Counted from the first letter of the stretch, positions 49,017 to 61,545 are shown. The stretch: 64,000 bases of DNA from Ceratorhiza oryzae-sativae (GCA_030998015.1 JARWMV010000238.1:124001-188000); one strand, 5' to 3'. The notes: a model not told the origin generated them from the sequence alone. A program made the numbers and translations.

Positions 49017-50634
49017 TCAAACAGCAGCTACCAGTGGTCGATCGGCCCCTTCGGATAGAATCTTCTGGAGATATGCCTCTTCCCGTTCCCGAGAGCGTTT
49101 GCGTCCCTCCATCAGCCGTTCGGTCCCTTTCTGCATACTGCCGATATGGACCTGTCAATAAGACCTCTCGTCAGCATTGTCGACGCAACAAGATGATCAG
49201 AGGCATACCTCGAGCGGAATACCAGACTCTTCACCCGCAAGAGCTGGAGTCGCCACGCGTTGTCGTAGATCATCCAAATCCGCAGAAAGCTGTTGGAGTT
49301 GCACGAGCGTGCTTGACACATGCGCCAACGCACGTTTGCGGTATACTCGGATGTCATTGAGCAAGACGCGATGAGTTCTAAAGTTGTTCAATATTTCTAG
49401 ATGGAGGGTTAGACAAAGAATTGTGTGGATGATACTAGAATAGCTTACTCCGGTTCCCGCCAAGCATAGTCCACAACTCGCCCAACTATTCACCAAGTAA
49501 TAAGTCACCCAAAGCGGGATAGTACGAACAAAAAAATCTCACAATTTCTTCCGCCTGCGCCCTAATGCGACTATCCTCTCTCAGGACCATCTCGTTAATC
49601 ATGTCCAGCTGCCCTTCCAGCTTGTCCAACGCGACCATATTCGCCTCGGCCTCGATAATCAACTTTCGAACCGTGCTCTCCATCATACCTGTCGCCTGAT
49701 ACCACATTCCCTCAATCTCCTTGCGCTCAGCGGCAGTCGCGGCCGGACCACGAACCGGCGACAACGCGTTCATCACGCGCTGAACCGGACCAGACGAGAC
49801 CCGAGGCTGCGCGTTTTTGACATTGGCTTCAAGGAGCTTGAGCACATATTCGTTCATGGACACGATTTGGTCGACCGCTCCGCCTACTCGACCGCCGAAT
49901 TTCTGTAGGTTTCGCCCAGCGGTCTTGGCGTCTAGGACAAATTCATTGAGTCGCTCGACCAGAGCGTCTTTAGCTACGAGCGAGCTAAGTTTGACGAGCG
50001 TTGTTCTAGATGGTGCGTTAGAAATGATCAGTTGGCTATACGTCAACTCGACAACACTCACAAATCCCTGACAGCGATTTCCGAGTTTTTCATGTCGACA
50101 GCGACAATCGACGTGCTCGCCGAATCGTCCATGACATCCTCCAAACGGCTTTGCAGACTCGCGAGTTTGGGGAAATCGGGCATGAATCGAGCGCCAAACC
50201 CTCTGGAGCAGTATGGGATTACGCGAGACGCAAACGGAAGCCCGCACACTGGCGACATTAGACTAGACATGATAAACCCGGTGCTCCCAGTGAGTGCGCT
50301 CAACGTCAGGTACGATACAATTACCCATGCTCTATCGTACAAACGATCAGTCGATTGGATCGACAAAGCTTTGAATGGGGAGCGCTCACATGGGCTTTTT
50401 GCTGATGATAATGATATCCTTGATCACGTCCAAGGTCGTAGCCACGACAAACACGAGAGCAATTTCAATCAAATCCTTGATGTTTTGCGCATCCTTGAAC
50501 TTGCGTGGCGGAGCTTGAGAATCCCAGAGCGAGTCGCGCTGCATTTGGGACAACACCCTGTCCGAATACGTCCGAGGCGGGGTGCTCACGCCCCGTAGCC
50601 TGGCCTTGGATACGCTGCGGGTGATCACAGGCAT
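49017..50634 (-). CDS. Membrane protein with long coiled coil, function unknown
   Basis: Six exons: 50634-50390, 50331-50062, 50005-49543, 49485-49449, 49396-49209, 49151-49017; about 445 residues. Two hydrophobic segments lie in the N-terminal third (IEIALVFVVATTLDVIKDIII and AWVIVSYLTLSALTGS). The remainder is helical and heptad-like: LVERLNEFVLDAK, IEAEANMVALDKLEGQLDMI, VSSTLVQLQQLSADLDDLRQR, and ends in a basic-acidic helix (RKRSRERE). I do not recognise the family. The topology suggests an organelle or nuclear-envelope membrane protein with a soluble coiled coil, but that is inference. All joins keep frame. Confidence 0.7.
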
Positions 50635-51181
50635 AAAAGGAATTTGTGCGGTAGGCTGGCCCGGGCGGAGGCGAGATAAACAAATGAGATGATCGTCGTC
50701 CGGAGGAGGGGGTTCACTGGTCAGGAGCAAACCGCGAGTGGGGGCGTGGATTGCTTTAAGGTGCTGGTGTGGTTGGAGCCTGACGGACACGAGGCAAGCG
50801 AAAACGTGTTTCGGCACCGTGCGGGAAATGAGACTAGAGCGTTGTTTTTCCAGCCGTCGTCGACGAACAAAAGAAAGGGACACTACAACACAGGCTGGTG
50901 TTGGACAAACGGAGGTCCAGTTGCCGGCGACGGCTCACTGCCCAACGAGGGACTCTGATTATGTAAGCCCCCAAATTCCCCCCTTTGATCATTGAGATAG
51001 GTACATTACATAAACACCATTGAGCGAATAGATGACCTAATGTCGACAGCGAATTGTGGCAATGGATACACAGATAGTAAGACAGCAACAACAGCATGGG
51101 ACGATAAATAAGAATGTAAGATACACCCTCAACGACGAGATCCCCATCCGCTCGTTGTTGCAACCGAGTTGTGGCCTAGAA
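50635..51181. other. Intergenic between two minus-strand genes
   Basis: Promoter side of the membrane coiled-coil gene. Frames at 50689-50995 (plus) have no domain. Confidence 0.4.
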
Positions 51182-52768
51182 TCATCTGAGAGAAGCCTTC
51201 AGTGGACAGAACGCAGGACACTCACGGCCATGCCCAAATAGACTCTCTGATGGTGCACGTGCGCGACCCGAAGATCTCCACGAATCCGTACCCTCAAGCT
51301 TGGCCGGTCCGGGAGTAAGTGTCATTCCCCTCCTTCGACCAAATTCCCCACCACTAATTCCGGCCGCGGCAACCACATGAGGCGGCCTGTATATGCCGGG
51401 GCAATCATTCGTACCCGTAGGCTTTGGCGAAGCCGCCGGCATGGAAACGCTATGTGCATGGGATCGACGCCAAACCTGTTCACCGACCCTAACAGGGCTT
51501 TGTGTGAACGCAGAGGATATGGATGGCGTGGGATTGTGAGACTGTGGGGGGCGCGACAGCGGGGAGGCTGCTTCGGATACACTAGCGTATCGTTTGTGTC
51601 TCTGCAGGTTTATTAGACGGACAGGTTTCATTCGTAATGCAGTGCACATACCGTCTTTGCCATGCGATCCATCTTGGCCAGCTCGTATTCGAGAAGCGTC
51701 TCGTCGGTATTAGGATCTACGTCGTCCATAGAAAGGCCAGTAGGCGCAAGTTCCTTTACCCAGAACTGAATCGTCGGCTCCCACTTCACGTGAATGGTCG
51801 AGGGGTCGCTACGAGAACGTTAACTTTCACACGTGAAAGCTTGGAGAAGACTTACACATCCCGATATTCCTTGTAGACAAGCCCTTGCTCAGGCGCAATG
51901 TGCTTGTTGAGGTCTACATAATGCAAACCATGTTCTTTGCAAAAAGATTTCAATAAATTATTGAAATCCGCCACCATCTTGCACCGGGTCGCCAAATCAG
52001 TGGGGCAAGCGCTGTCCGCCAATCTCAAGCCCTGTAACTTTCTAAACTCAGTGGACTTTTGGTTGTACTTTTGCGCAGAACGATCCAGATGTTCGTCTGT
52101 CACGCATGGCATGATGACCGACACGATGTGGATCCCCTGCAAGTACCCAGGCTGCGTTTTTCGCTCATCCTTGGGGAAGATCTTCCTCCTGGGAAAGATC
52201 TCGTCCACCAAAAACTTTGTATAAGCGTTGAAAATGGAGTGAACAAATGACGATGGCTCTGGGGGCTTTTCAGAGGTGAGCTGAGAGTCGAGAGCCTTGT
52301 AGAGATAGGTGATGTGAAGGTCGACATGTCCAAAAACGAGGACAACTGCGTAAAGTATCTCAACTCGGCGACAGCATGAGCAATAGCATGATTCTATGCG
52401 TACCATGGTCTGGCATGTGACCGTCAAGGGATTGAATAAGTCGCGGTCCAGTCTGAGAAACTGAGTTTACGTTTTGCAGTCCCTGTGAGCACATGCCTGA
52501 GTCTTGTGATCCATTAAACCCGTAAGTTGGGGGACCTACTTTGGCCGTCGAGCCTGAAAATCGTTTAATATGCATTGTGTTCTTCTTGAGGACAAACAGT
52601 GGCCCCACAAAGCTGTCTCCGTAGGCCGCTACGGATAGTTTCGGGCCGGTGGGCTGAGGACAAATGAGCGGCAGCCGCCTGAGTCAGGAGGTGGCTGGAA
52701 CGTACCGATGCCATCGTGTCCATATCCATGATGCGCATCCAAGCGCTGGCACTACTGCTAGCAGTCAT
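51182..52768 (-). CDS. SGNH-like protein (GDSF motif), function unknown
   Basis: Six exons: 52768-52706, 52653-52540, 52482-52404, 52363-51856, 51808-51652, 51601-51182; about 446 residues. The core opens with KLSVAAYGDSFVGPLFVL, where GDSF matches block I of SGNH/GDSL hydrolases (Ser nucleophile). It continues FSGSTAKGLQ, then LVFGHVDLHITYLY, then HIVSVIMPCV and LHYVDLNKHIAPEQGLVY. The DxxH pair expected in block V is only loosely matched by DLNKH, so enzyme activity is uncertain. The last 140 residues are low-complexity Ser/Pro (SRPPQSHNPTP, RRRGMTLTPGP). The last exon might be shortened by a further splice at its end. Confidence 0.65.
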
Positions 52769-53716
52769 ACAGAGGTGGTGGTATGGGAGTCAAGTTAGAT
52801 TCTAGGATTGGCGGTGTATGAGCTCTCGCCGGGTGAAATTCGTGTGAATGTCAGTTGAAAGCAGAGATGCATAGAGAAGAGATCGTATCTCGAGGCCGGG
52901 GCAGCTGAGATGCGAGTCTGGCTGGCCAAGGATAGCTCGGGCGTATTTAGTCAAGAGCAGTCCAGGTCAATGCGGTGGGCGAGACTGGGGGCACACCAAA
53001 ATGGGGGGTGCACAGGGTGGGTGTGGTATCCGTGTGGCGACGGCGGTGTCTGGTGTTCCAGGCGACGAGCCAGACAGTAGTCGGCGTGTCCAAGGGAGCA
53101 GTCGCGGCGCAGGCGATGGTCGTAGTCGGCTCTAACTCCCGGATAGGCGATCAGGGTCGGTCTGCCCATCAGCCACGGATGTAAAATTTACTTTTCTCCG
53201 CCACTCCCTGGTGAGTGCGATTGTGTTCCCCACCTTTCATTTCCCATGATGAATCCTACACAATTTGCACGTCAGGCTGAGCTGTTTCGGAAACGGACAG
53301 TACTGAACGTTAGTTTCGCATTTCTGAGTCCATTTCAGCGCCATGTGTTTACGCGCAGGGCGACTGTGCCGAAATTCATCCCAGTACCTCACTGACGGTA
53401 ATTTTTCCAGAATGTCTCTTTTCCACAGATGTGATTGCCATCCTAGAGTTTTCATCTGGGACTTAGGCTTTGAATCAACAAGCTAATTGTGCCACTTTCG
53501 AGCTCGATCAAGCCACAGGAATGGCAGTTTTGCCAAAACACGCCAGATTGAGCTACACCATATTTGTTTTTGCCGCTCTCGTTGGCATTTTGCGCGCTTA
53601 CGTCGAAAGATGGCTGTCCCTCTCCACTACCACCTTCTGGTCCCACCTTTGCCTTTTTTGTGGGGTTTCTGTGGACTGCCCTGTCCTGTACCGCATTGTA
53701 ACCGTAGTTTCCTATC
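52769..53716. other. Divergent intergenic region
   Basis: 5' flanks of the SGNH-like gene and the ELMO gene. Open frames at 52951-53184, 53237-53455 and 53452-53796 overlap on opposite strands, have no domain, and are not called. Confidence 0.4.
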
Positions 53717-56700
53717 ATGAGTTCTTCGCAAACCAATAAGCACGACTCCGTCCGACCCCGCTCCGTCCTCGTTCCGACGAATCTTGTATCCACCAAGGAC
53801 GGTGTTACTGTAAGACTAAACTCGTATCGACAACAAGCTTGAAATCAGCCCATAACATGTTACTTTTGACCGTTCTAGGTTCGCGCACGGATAGACGCGA
53901 GTCTTGTTAGTGTTTCTGTTCTGTTGCACTTACCTCGATCAACCTTTTCTCACTTGCCTTTTGTCTCAACTTCACCAGTCGGTCTCTGATGTTATTCGAC
54001 AATTGTGCATCAACCTCAAGGTGCAAGAACCCCCGCTTCTTTTCGCCTTGCGTGACGACCGAGATGAACTAGTAACGGACGACAATCTTCGCCGAATGAT
54101 CAGGGACAAGGCAAACCTCAAGTTAGTCACCCCACCCAGATCCTGCGCAAGACCTTCATGTCTCCTCTCGCTTTTAGGCTCGTAAGCTCTCCAGTCATTG
54201 AAGCCACAGAAATTCTGGACCGTTTGCACGGCTCTGATAAAGAGTCAATCAAACATGCCTTGTTTTCGCTACAAAAATATATAAGGGTATGTGAACGCCC
54301 CCCTGGTTCGGGCCTTCATAGTGAAATGCCAACCCGTTGCAGGAACACGAGTTTGCGCAAGAGTTTCTCAAACGGGATGGATTGCGGGAGCTCCTGAGCA
54401 CGATTGACACAAGCACTGGCAACACGCTTGCCTACGCCCTTACTTCGATGCAAAACTTGATGGAAAACGAGTACGGCTGGGATAATCTTCAATCCAGCTT
54501 TATTTTCCGGGTAGGTTTTTGCATTGGGTTGCTTTGTACTTATCCCAATTGACACCGATCTAGATCGTTGAGATTATAGCCAATCCCCAAAATCCCATCA
54601 ATGTTATTCGCCCGGCAACCTCGATCCTCAAGCGGTTAGTGGAGGCTGACCCACGCCTTGGGCCAGAGGTTGCGGCAACGCGTGCTTCATCAAGCACCAT
54701 GCCTCCAACTTTGGACTTATTACCCTCGTCGCCAGCCCCGGGAAGTGTGTACCGGTACGGGTTCGACCCTGTGTGGGCGCAGCTCCAGCGGTTGCCCAAT
54801 ATGCTTTCGGTTGTGGTATCGCGTCTTAATATGGCTGAGAGTGGGATGGCGCTTGGAGGGTAAGCTAAAATGTGTTTACTGGATATGTGTATAGAATGAC
54901 CCTTGCGCATTAGGATGATGCTGGTCAACACCCTGTTATCCAATGCATCCGACGCCCATGCGTCAGACCTTATTGATGAACTCGAACGCCTAAATATTCG
55001 TACCGTTGTCCGGGTAAGTGGAACCTGGTCCAGAGGGCCAACTTGACATTAATTGCTATTCAATTCATTGCCCCGACAGCGTGTAATGGCTTCTCATGCG
55101 TCAGCGGATCTTTCCTCTTCCATTCTAGATTTTCAAGCGCACCTTATGCGTATAACCTACCTTCGCAAGACGACCCCTGTGGACTTGGAGCAGCCTGCAG
55201 TACGTGCGGTACTCACTTATGTCTGGATGGCTGCAAGGTTAGGGAACACTGGGCGGCCGGACAAGCTTTCGTTTGAGGGGGAACAATGGGTGATGCTAGG
55301 ATGCGAGACAGGAAACATCCGCTCGGATTTCGCCCACGTTGGAATTCTCGGCCTTGATTGCTTGGTGGGTATTGGTTCAATACAAACTGGGCGTCGCTAA
55401 TAAATTGCCGGACCGATGCAGCGTACCTTTATTCAATCTGATCCTGATCATTTTGCAAAGGTCAGCTTTCTGCGCACGCGCTCAATTGGCTTGCCTAACA
55501 GAAAATTACCCCCAGGTTATTCTTGAACAAGTTAGTCGACCGCCGAACCGGCGTTGCCCCGTTATTCGGGTAGGGATTGGCTTCTTTGCCATGGACTTGG
55601 TTCACTGACCCCCCAAACAGGCCTCCAATGAAGTGGTCGAGCTTTTGACTGAACACTGGGCAATTTTTGGGCCAGGCTGTACGTTTTTGTGTGGAACCAC
55701 TGGGCAAACGCTTAAATTTTACTTAGATTCGACCTCGACTTCCTTCTTGCCTTTCTTCCTGGCGTTCCACCGCGTGCACACAATTGCTCTTCAGCTGTTC
55801 CTTCGGTATGTCCATAATAGGCGATGAAATGCAGCAGCTGAAACTGTTTTCAGGCTATGGAGTGAGAGTGCGGCTGGTGCAGATGACTTTGCACGCGTTG
55901 CGGCGTTGGTGCAAAGCCAGTGGGTATCAGTCTCGCGCAGGTTGCACCTTCACGTTGACACCCATTCAATAGAATCAAGCTAGCACTTCGTGATGAGAAC
56001 ACTCGGTCATGGCATGAGGTTAGATCGACTATCTGAATCGCCGTAGGCAAGATGCTGATGGTTTTCGTGGCAGATGGAGTCGGACTTTGTCAACAGCGAA
56101 TATCGAGAGATCCGGGAACGTCAAATGAAAGAGCTGGAACTCACGGACGATTTGCTCAACAAACCTCCTGTCCGGTGCGAGTCCGCTTCTTTCCCTGCGT
56201 CTGGAAACAGGATTGACATGCTTGCCAGCAACCTTCGAGCGAAGCTCTACAAGGAGTCCTACGCGTTTGTGCGCCAGCAACGTATTCAATGCCTTATGCA
56301 GGGTGCATGGTTTGTCAACGGTGTTCCAGCTGGCTCAGTGGCGGCACGGGAGTCTTATTCAACGCCAGCGCGGCCTCAGCGGCCGTGGAGGTTCATGCGT
56401 TTGGTACGTGAATGTGCACAAACCCAAGCATTGTGACTGATTCGCTTTTAAGGATAAAACTATGCGGTATCTGTATTACATTGATAGCGCTATGAAAATA
56501 CCAATGCGCAGCGGCATTGAAGACCTCCCAGAGCGCAGTGCGTAGCATTCGGTGATCCAGATTTTCTGCAGCTGAAACATTATTATTTTGCCCAATTCTT
56601 TCACAGTCGAGGTTGCCTCGATAGCAGAGGTCGCTACCGGCACTTGTGCAGTCCCTCACAACGTTGCGTATGGCAGTGGCGATGTAACTTCACCCCTCTC

Positions 56701-57074
56701 TCCTCCCTCGGTCTCCCCACTTTCGTTCTCTCTGATGTCTGAACGGTCTCGCGAGCAGTCTGATCAGCAACAGACCAAGTATTCTCTCGCTGATCAGGTC
56801 GCAGAAAATGTTTCTCGGTTCTCAGACTGGACTGATGGTCTCAATATGCTACGAAAAGACGGGGGACATGTTGCAACTACTGAGACAGCAGAGTTTGTAC
56901 AGGCTTTGACCGAAATTGGCCTTAAAATCAAGCTGCTCGGTACGTTTCAGGCCTGGAACGAGCCTGGAGATTACTGAAATTGCTCTTTCAGATCTATCTG
57001 GCGAGAAGGCCGAGATCCCATCCCATCTTCCTTCCGGTATACCACCTTCAGATACCAACTTCTTTTTTGCTTGA
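53717..57074 (+). CDS. ELMO/CED-12-type protein
   Basis: Eighteen exons: 53717-53809, 53879-53905, 53979-54121, 54178-54286, 54343-54510, 54564-54859, 54914-55013, 55080-55364, 55422-55460, 55516-55530, 55621-55678, 55727-55805, 55854-55919, 55973-56018, 56074-56403, 56453-56537, 56607-56939, 56992-57074; about 784 residues. An N-terminal armadillo-like part (IKHALFSLQKYIR, ALTSMQNLMENEYGWDNLQ) precedes the ELMO domain (WVMLGCETGNIRSDFAHVG, LGLDCL, PGYSTSTSFLPFFLAFHRVH). A PH-like part follows (MRYLYYIDSA, LKIKLLDLSGEKAEIP). ELMO binds DOCK proteins to activate Rac, which controls actin and polarity. A 15-nt exon encoding VILEQ is needed for continuity. The fungal layout matches ELMO without any sign of damage. 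Confidence 0.88.
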
Positions 57075-57430
57075 TTCCATCCATGGGTATTTCGAAAGTT
57101 CAGCCCTCAATAGTTCACGCTGTATAACCTCCCGTTTTATTTGCATCATTTTATACTCTAAGATCACACAACAGTTGGTTTTAATCTGTTGAATATGTGC
57201 GATCCAGAGGTTAAAGTCGATAATTCAGCACCCGCGGTGTATATACATTCCCACAATCGGATACACATCTGCTAGTTGCAAACTGAATTTGAGGTTTAAA
57301 CACCAACAGTTATGCTGACAGTGCTCGTCTACCAGAATACAGTACAAATGATTTAATTTTATAATTTTACACCATCGGAGAACCACAAAAGCTTGCATTA
57401 GTTAGTCAAGGAACCTGCCCACTCTATAGC
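57075..57430. other. Convergent intergenic region
   Basis: AT-rich, between the stops of the ELMO gene and the coiled-coil gene. No gene seen. Confidence 0.45.
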
Positions 57431-58166
57431 CTAGAATGACCCAAGAAGCGCAGAGTTTTTGACACCCCAGTGCACCGCCAGACCACGAGGCAGACTTCCT
57501 GTATAATCACCTTGCTTAATCCCATAGATGGCTGCCAGATGTTTCAACTGGGGGCCTGGTAGGATGTCCACTCAGTACCATAAATATGACAACGATATAT
57601 AGGGGCTTACTGGTCAAAGCCTTCAATTTGCGAATTGTGGTTGGGAACTTTTCAAGAGGTACTAACTCCCCATCTGGTTGGGGCACAGGCACCAGTGAAG
57701 TCTCATCGTCATGCACAAAACTATTGAGTTTACGAGCAATATCACCATTTCTAACAGTGCTACCATCAGCATGTACTTGAGGCTAAAAATAATAGGTCAA
57801 AGCCACTTGCCTCAGGCTGTGCTCCAACATTCGCTCTGAAGCCCGGTCATATTGCTTAAAGGTGTGATCGTCAAGCTCCGAGATGTCGTCTCGCAGTTGA
57901 TTAATGTTGTTTGAAACTTTCTTGATTTGCCGTTCCAGTTTCAAATCCAAGGTGTTAACCTTGGAAGAGACATAATCAATCTTCTGGCCCAAACGCTGAA
58001 CCTCAGAAGAGACATCATCGATCTTGCAGTCCAAGCGCTGAATCTTGTGGTCCAAACGCTTAACCTCAGAAGTGACTCCATTAATTTTCTCCTCCAGGCG
58101 ACGGGAATGCTCAGAAAGGATCTTTTCGAATTGTGCTGCAAACTGGGATAGAGGACTTCCTGACAT
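57431..58166 (-). CDS. Coiled-coil protein of an expanded family; in-frame stop
   Basis: Minus-strand segments: 58166-57807, 57782-57611, 57555-57431. The first part is a long coiled coil with repeated units RLDHKIQRLDCKIDDVSSEV and KIDYVSSKVNTLDLKL, ending LEHSLRQ. Between the first and second segments lie 24 bases (57806-57783) that begin GTGG and end TTTTAG. Read through, they end in an in-frame stop; removed, the frame continues into PQVHADGSTVRNGD, LVPVPQPDGELVP and FPTTIRKLKALT. A normal intron follows, then LKHLAAIYGIKQGDY to the stop at 57431. Twenty-four bases is far below the window's shortest other intron, so a nonsense mutation is at least as likely. I associate this layout with a Rhizoctonia-expanded family of unknown function. 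Confidence 0.6.
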
Positions 58167-58986
58167 CTGGATATTGGAGGGCCCCTGTGCAATGGATAAG
58201 CAAGCTGGACCACAAAACAACTGTGAGTGCTGTCAAACCTGTCTCATAATTTGATCTGACATATTTACAAGAACACGTCAAAATAGGATCAGATACAGAG
58301 GCACAAATGAGGTTGAGCTCAAGTTAGGGGAGCCAAGGTCAATAATTGATTTAAGTAGATGCAGTCACGTGACTCACTCGTGACAGCGCTCTGTCTATAG
58401 TGCGCCTTTTGGCCATTTGACCCCGTCCCCCGTTCCACCCTTTTTTGTTTCGCGCTGCCCGTTTTTGTGTTACCGTGCTTCTCGTGACCGGTTTGACTGT
58501 TGTGTTCGTGCAGGTCCTTGAACATGTGTGCAAAAAAAAAAAGACACAGCCAAAGCTTCCGTCGTATACTTGGTAGCTCAGATATAAATGTTACAGATAG
58601 AAGCATCGCCTGATCTGACCTGGGCTCGAATATCTAACCAGTAAAACAAGCTTCCGTTGGTGGCGCAAGCAGGCTGGTAAGTAGAGCGTTGTGACATTGA
58701 GATAAACGAAACACGCAAAAATATTGATGCAAATGGGTACATAGATGAGAGTGCAAGGAGAGCAAGCAGGAAACACAGCACAAGTGAATAAAGACAGGAA
58801 AACAGATGTATTACCAAGGAGATGAAAGAGACGGGGTAAAAAAAACGAGGGTGTTGGCAAGTTGGTCCGTTCAGAGCATCAAGCTTGGCCGGTGTGAAGA
58901 GAGGAGCTTAAGTGTTTGATATGCCCAAGCGTTGAGCGAGGCAACTGAGGCGGGAGGTTTTTGGATCCAATGGGCTATGTGATCGT
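58167..58986. other. Intergenic, no gene recognised
   Basis: Contains an A-run (about 58532-58541). Minus-strand frames at 58578-58860 are hydrophobic but overlap in two phases and lack support. Confidence 0.4.
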
Positions 58987-61351
58987 TTATGACGTAGAGT
59001 CCATGCCATTTGGACCCACCCCTGTCGAAGTCATCATCGCAGATGTGTTAGGCGTACCGGGGGATGTGCTTGAGACTTTGCCAATGAACCAAGAAGGGAC
59101 CCATCCGCGTTCTCCGTTGCTCTCTTTCACAGCCTATATCAGTGGAATAAGAGCTCTATCGCAAAGGACAAAACGGGGACCGCTTACATATGACCAATGG
59201 TTGTAGCGCTTAAATACCCGAACATACTCATCCTTCAAAAGCTCAAGCTCCTCATCTCCCTTAACATGGTAGGTTCTGAGCGCGACTCCGGAAAAGCTTG
59301 TCGAGGTTAAATGCATAGGCATTATTGGTCTATAATCAGTAGCTCCATAATCAGAGACTGTGCGCCCCACGGCTTCGGAAACAGCTGTTGCAGGAGGAAT
59401 AGAGGTTTCGAGCAAACATCCAGCCGGGACCCAGGAATGTTTTCCGTTCTCTTCCATGATTCCAGTCCCGGCCGGGTCTCGTTGAACGATCCACCAACCC
59501 TTGGCACGCCCGATGATGATAAATGCGTCATGCCTAACGGAAATCTTCAAATTAGATGGCAGACATCTGCATGGCCGGTTTATGACTTACACAGAAACGT
59601 CAAATTCGTCATCTAGCTCGGCCATATATGGATAAATGGCAATCGCATACGATTTAGTTGATGCGTAAACAACGCCCTCTCTACCTTCTGGCGGAGCGGT
59701 CGCCGACGCCTCATTAGCTGTCCTAGGCCCATCTCCACCAGCACCCGTCTGACCATTCTCAGGCCACTGAGGCGCCAAAGAGTTGGCGGTTCCTAGGGGC
59801 GGGGTAGCCATTGCCTGCGCCACAGCTGTAGCCATCGCAGCTCGCGCGCTAATAGGCTGTAACACTGGTGGTTGGTGTAGCCTTGTGTTTCGTGTGTAGG
59901 CAGGTATACTTGGCGATGAGGCCGTTTGTTCGCCGAGAGCAGGCCGGCGTGGGGTGGCGGCTGATGTATCTGGCGATCCACGCCGGGCCGCGTTTCGTGA
60001 CGCTTGCTTTTGTTGAGCGACAGCAATCGGAGAGCGAATATCTTTTATGTGACGAAGAGTGAAGACCGGATTTTTGTTTGCCTCTTTGAGCTTTTGGAAG
60101 AGGAGGAGAGGTTTTTCGTCATAGCTCAGACAACGGTCTATTACGTGGAGGTGAGAATCTACCAAGCGGGCGGGTAGCATAGACGAACCGGTATTCCCGT
60201 AACAGATAAACATAGCATAATGTTGCCAGTCATCGCTAATCTTGTACTTTTTAAGCGCGGCCGGCAGCACTTTCCAGCAGGGGTCATCAAGCGTAACTTT
60301 GAAGCTCTTGTACGGGTTGGCGTCATTGCCATCTCGCGAACTGGGTTTGGTTTCCTTCACCCCATTTGTGCTAGTACTGCCGATGTTGGCAGTGATTGAC
60401 TGGTTGCTCGCGTTGCGAGTTAGGCCTTGCGGCCTCTCGTGGGCTACCACGGAATTCGTCATCAACAAATCCCCAATCGAAGGCTGTGGTTTTGGCTGTT
60501 TATTCATGGATGCCTAGAACGTGCGGATAGTGAGCACGCGGGAGAAATATGAGCCATGGGCGTTTTTACCGCAAGATCTGCCTCGAGGATGTGCGGTGAT
60601 TGTCGTGGCGACTCCTGGATTGGTTCAGGAGTCGGACGGGTAGGGGATTGGGCAACACGCGACTGAGGAGCCCAACGGAAAGAGGGTTGTTTGCGAAGTG
60701 AAACTTCTCCCTGAGGGCGAGTAAGCCACCAAGCAAGTGAATGGGTGCGAGGTGCTTACTTGGAGCTGCGCTCGTGAGACAGTCGCAAGCTCCTCCATAC
60801 AGACCAGCATCGTCTCATTTAATCGCTGGTTCTCTTGCTCGAGCCGTTTTATCCGCTCGTCTATAGCACGATGAGCAGAGTAGACATGCGTAGGTAGTGT
60901 GGCCTTACTTTGCTCGCCCATCATGGCCCACAACTTCTGGATACTGCTACCCTCGGTCAAGGCCTCATCGATGGCCTCGGCTACGGGCTTCATTAGCCAC
61001 AACATGAAAAACACAGCGATAAAACTGACATGGTGGTACGTAGGCGTCTGGTTCAATAGGGATGTCCTGTTCAACCTTAAGCTGATAGACCGCCTTTAGA
61101 ATCGCCAACCGCTGCCCGACTGACTTGACTCCAATCTCTTTGAGATACTCGTGGTCTAAAAGACCAAGAATATCGCCAGAAATACGGTGCTCTGCAACGC
61201 AGATCAGCCCAGTTCCGGTATCAAACACTGAGTACTAACCCTTTATCTGCTCGCCGTACTGGGGATAGCCGAGATGGGTTATCCAATCCTGAACGTCGTC
61301 TTCGGTCCATTCCACGATGCTGTCGCGAATGCGCCTCGCTGGTTCGGCCAT
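58987..61351 (-). CDS. Ste50/Ubc2-type MAPK adaptor (SAM-RA-SH3-SH3)
   Basis: Seven exons: 61351-61240, 61191-61040, 60987-60909, 60860-60760, 60513-59591, 59533-59188, 59133-58987; about 619 residues. The SAM domain starts at VEWTEDDVQDWITHLGY and ends near LAILKAVYQLK. A short coiled coil follows (IKRLEQENQRLNE). The RA domain spans YKSFKVTLDDPCWKVLP to VFTLRHIKDI. A Pro/Ala-rich linker leads to a first SH3 (YAIAIYPYMAELDDEFDV, GWWIVQRD, SWVPAGCLLE) and a second SH3 (VALRTYHVKGDEELEL, GWVPSWFIG). The yeast Ste50 lacks SH3 domains, while Ustilago Ubc2 has this full set; it links Ras and Ste11-type kinases in mating and pathogenic signalling. The gene is divergent from Ipi3, with 194 bases between start codons. 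Confidence 0.9.
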
Positions 61352-61545
61352 TGGCGGTAGATGGGAGCACAAATCAGGTTGTCGCTCACGGTGGCAGTGG
61401 GGGTCCAAACAAGCGCCCTCACAACGCGATAAACTAATTTGCACAAAGCTAATTCTACCGCAACCACTCTCGGTTCCCTCACAACCGATAGCCTCGACTC
61501 GACCTTGGCGCGTGATTTGCTGGAAATTTAACGGATCTGAGTCGA
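61352..61545. promoter_or_regulatory. Shared divergent promoter of the Ste50-type adaptor and Ipi3
   Basis: Only 194 bases separate two start codons on opposite strands, so both promoters must overlap or lie within the genes. No TATA box is evident. Confidence 0.5.

Noticed and set aside
58560..58640. tRNA-like stretch with tggtagctcag followed by gggctcgaat
   Set aside because: The arms do not pair into a cloverleaf, the T-loop consensus is poor and no acceptor stem closes.
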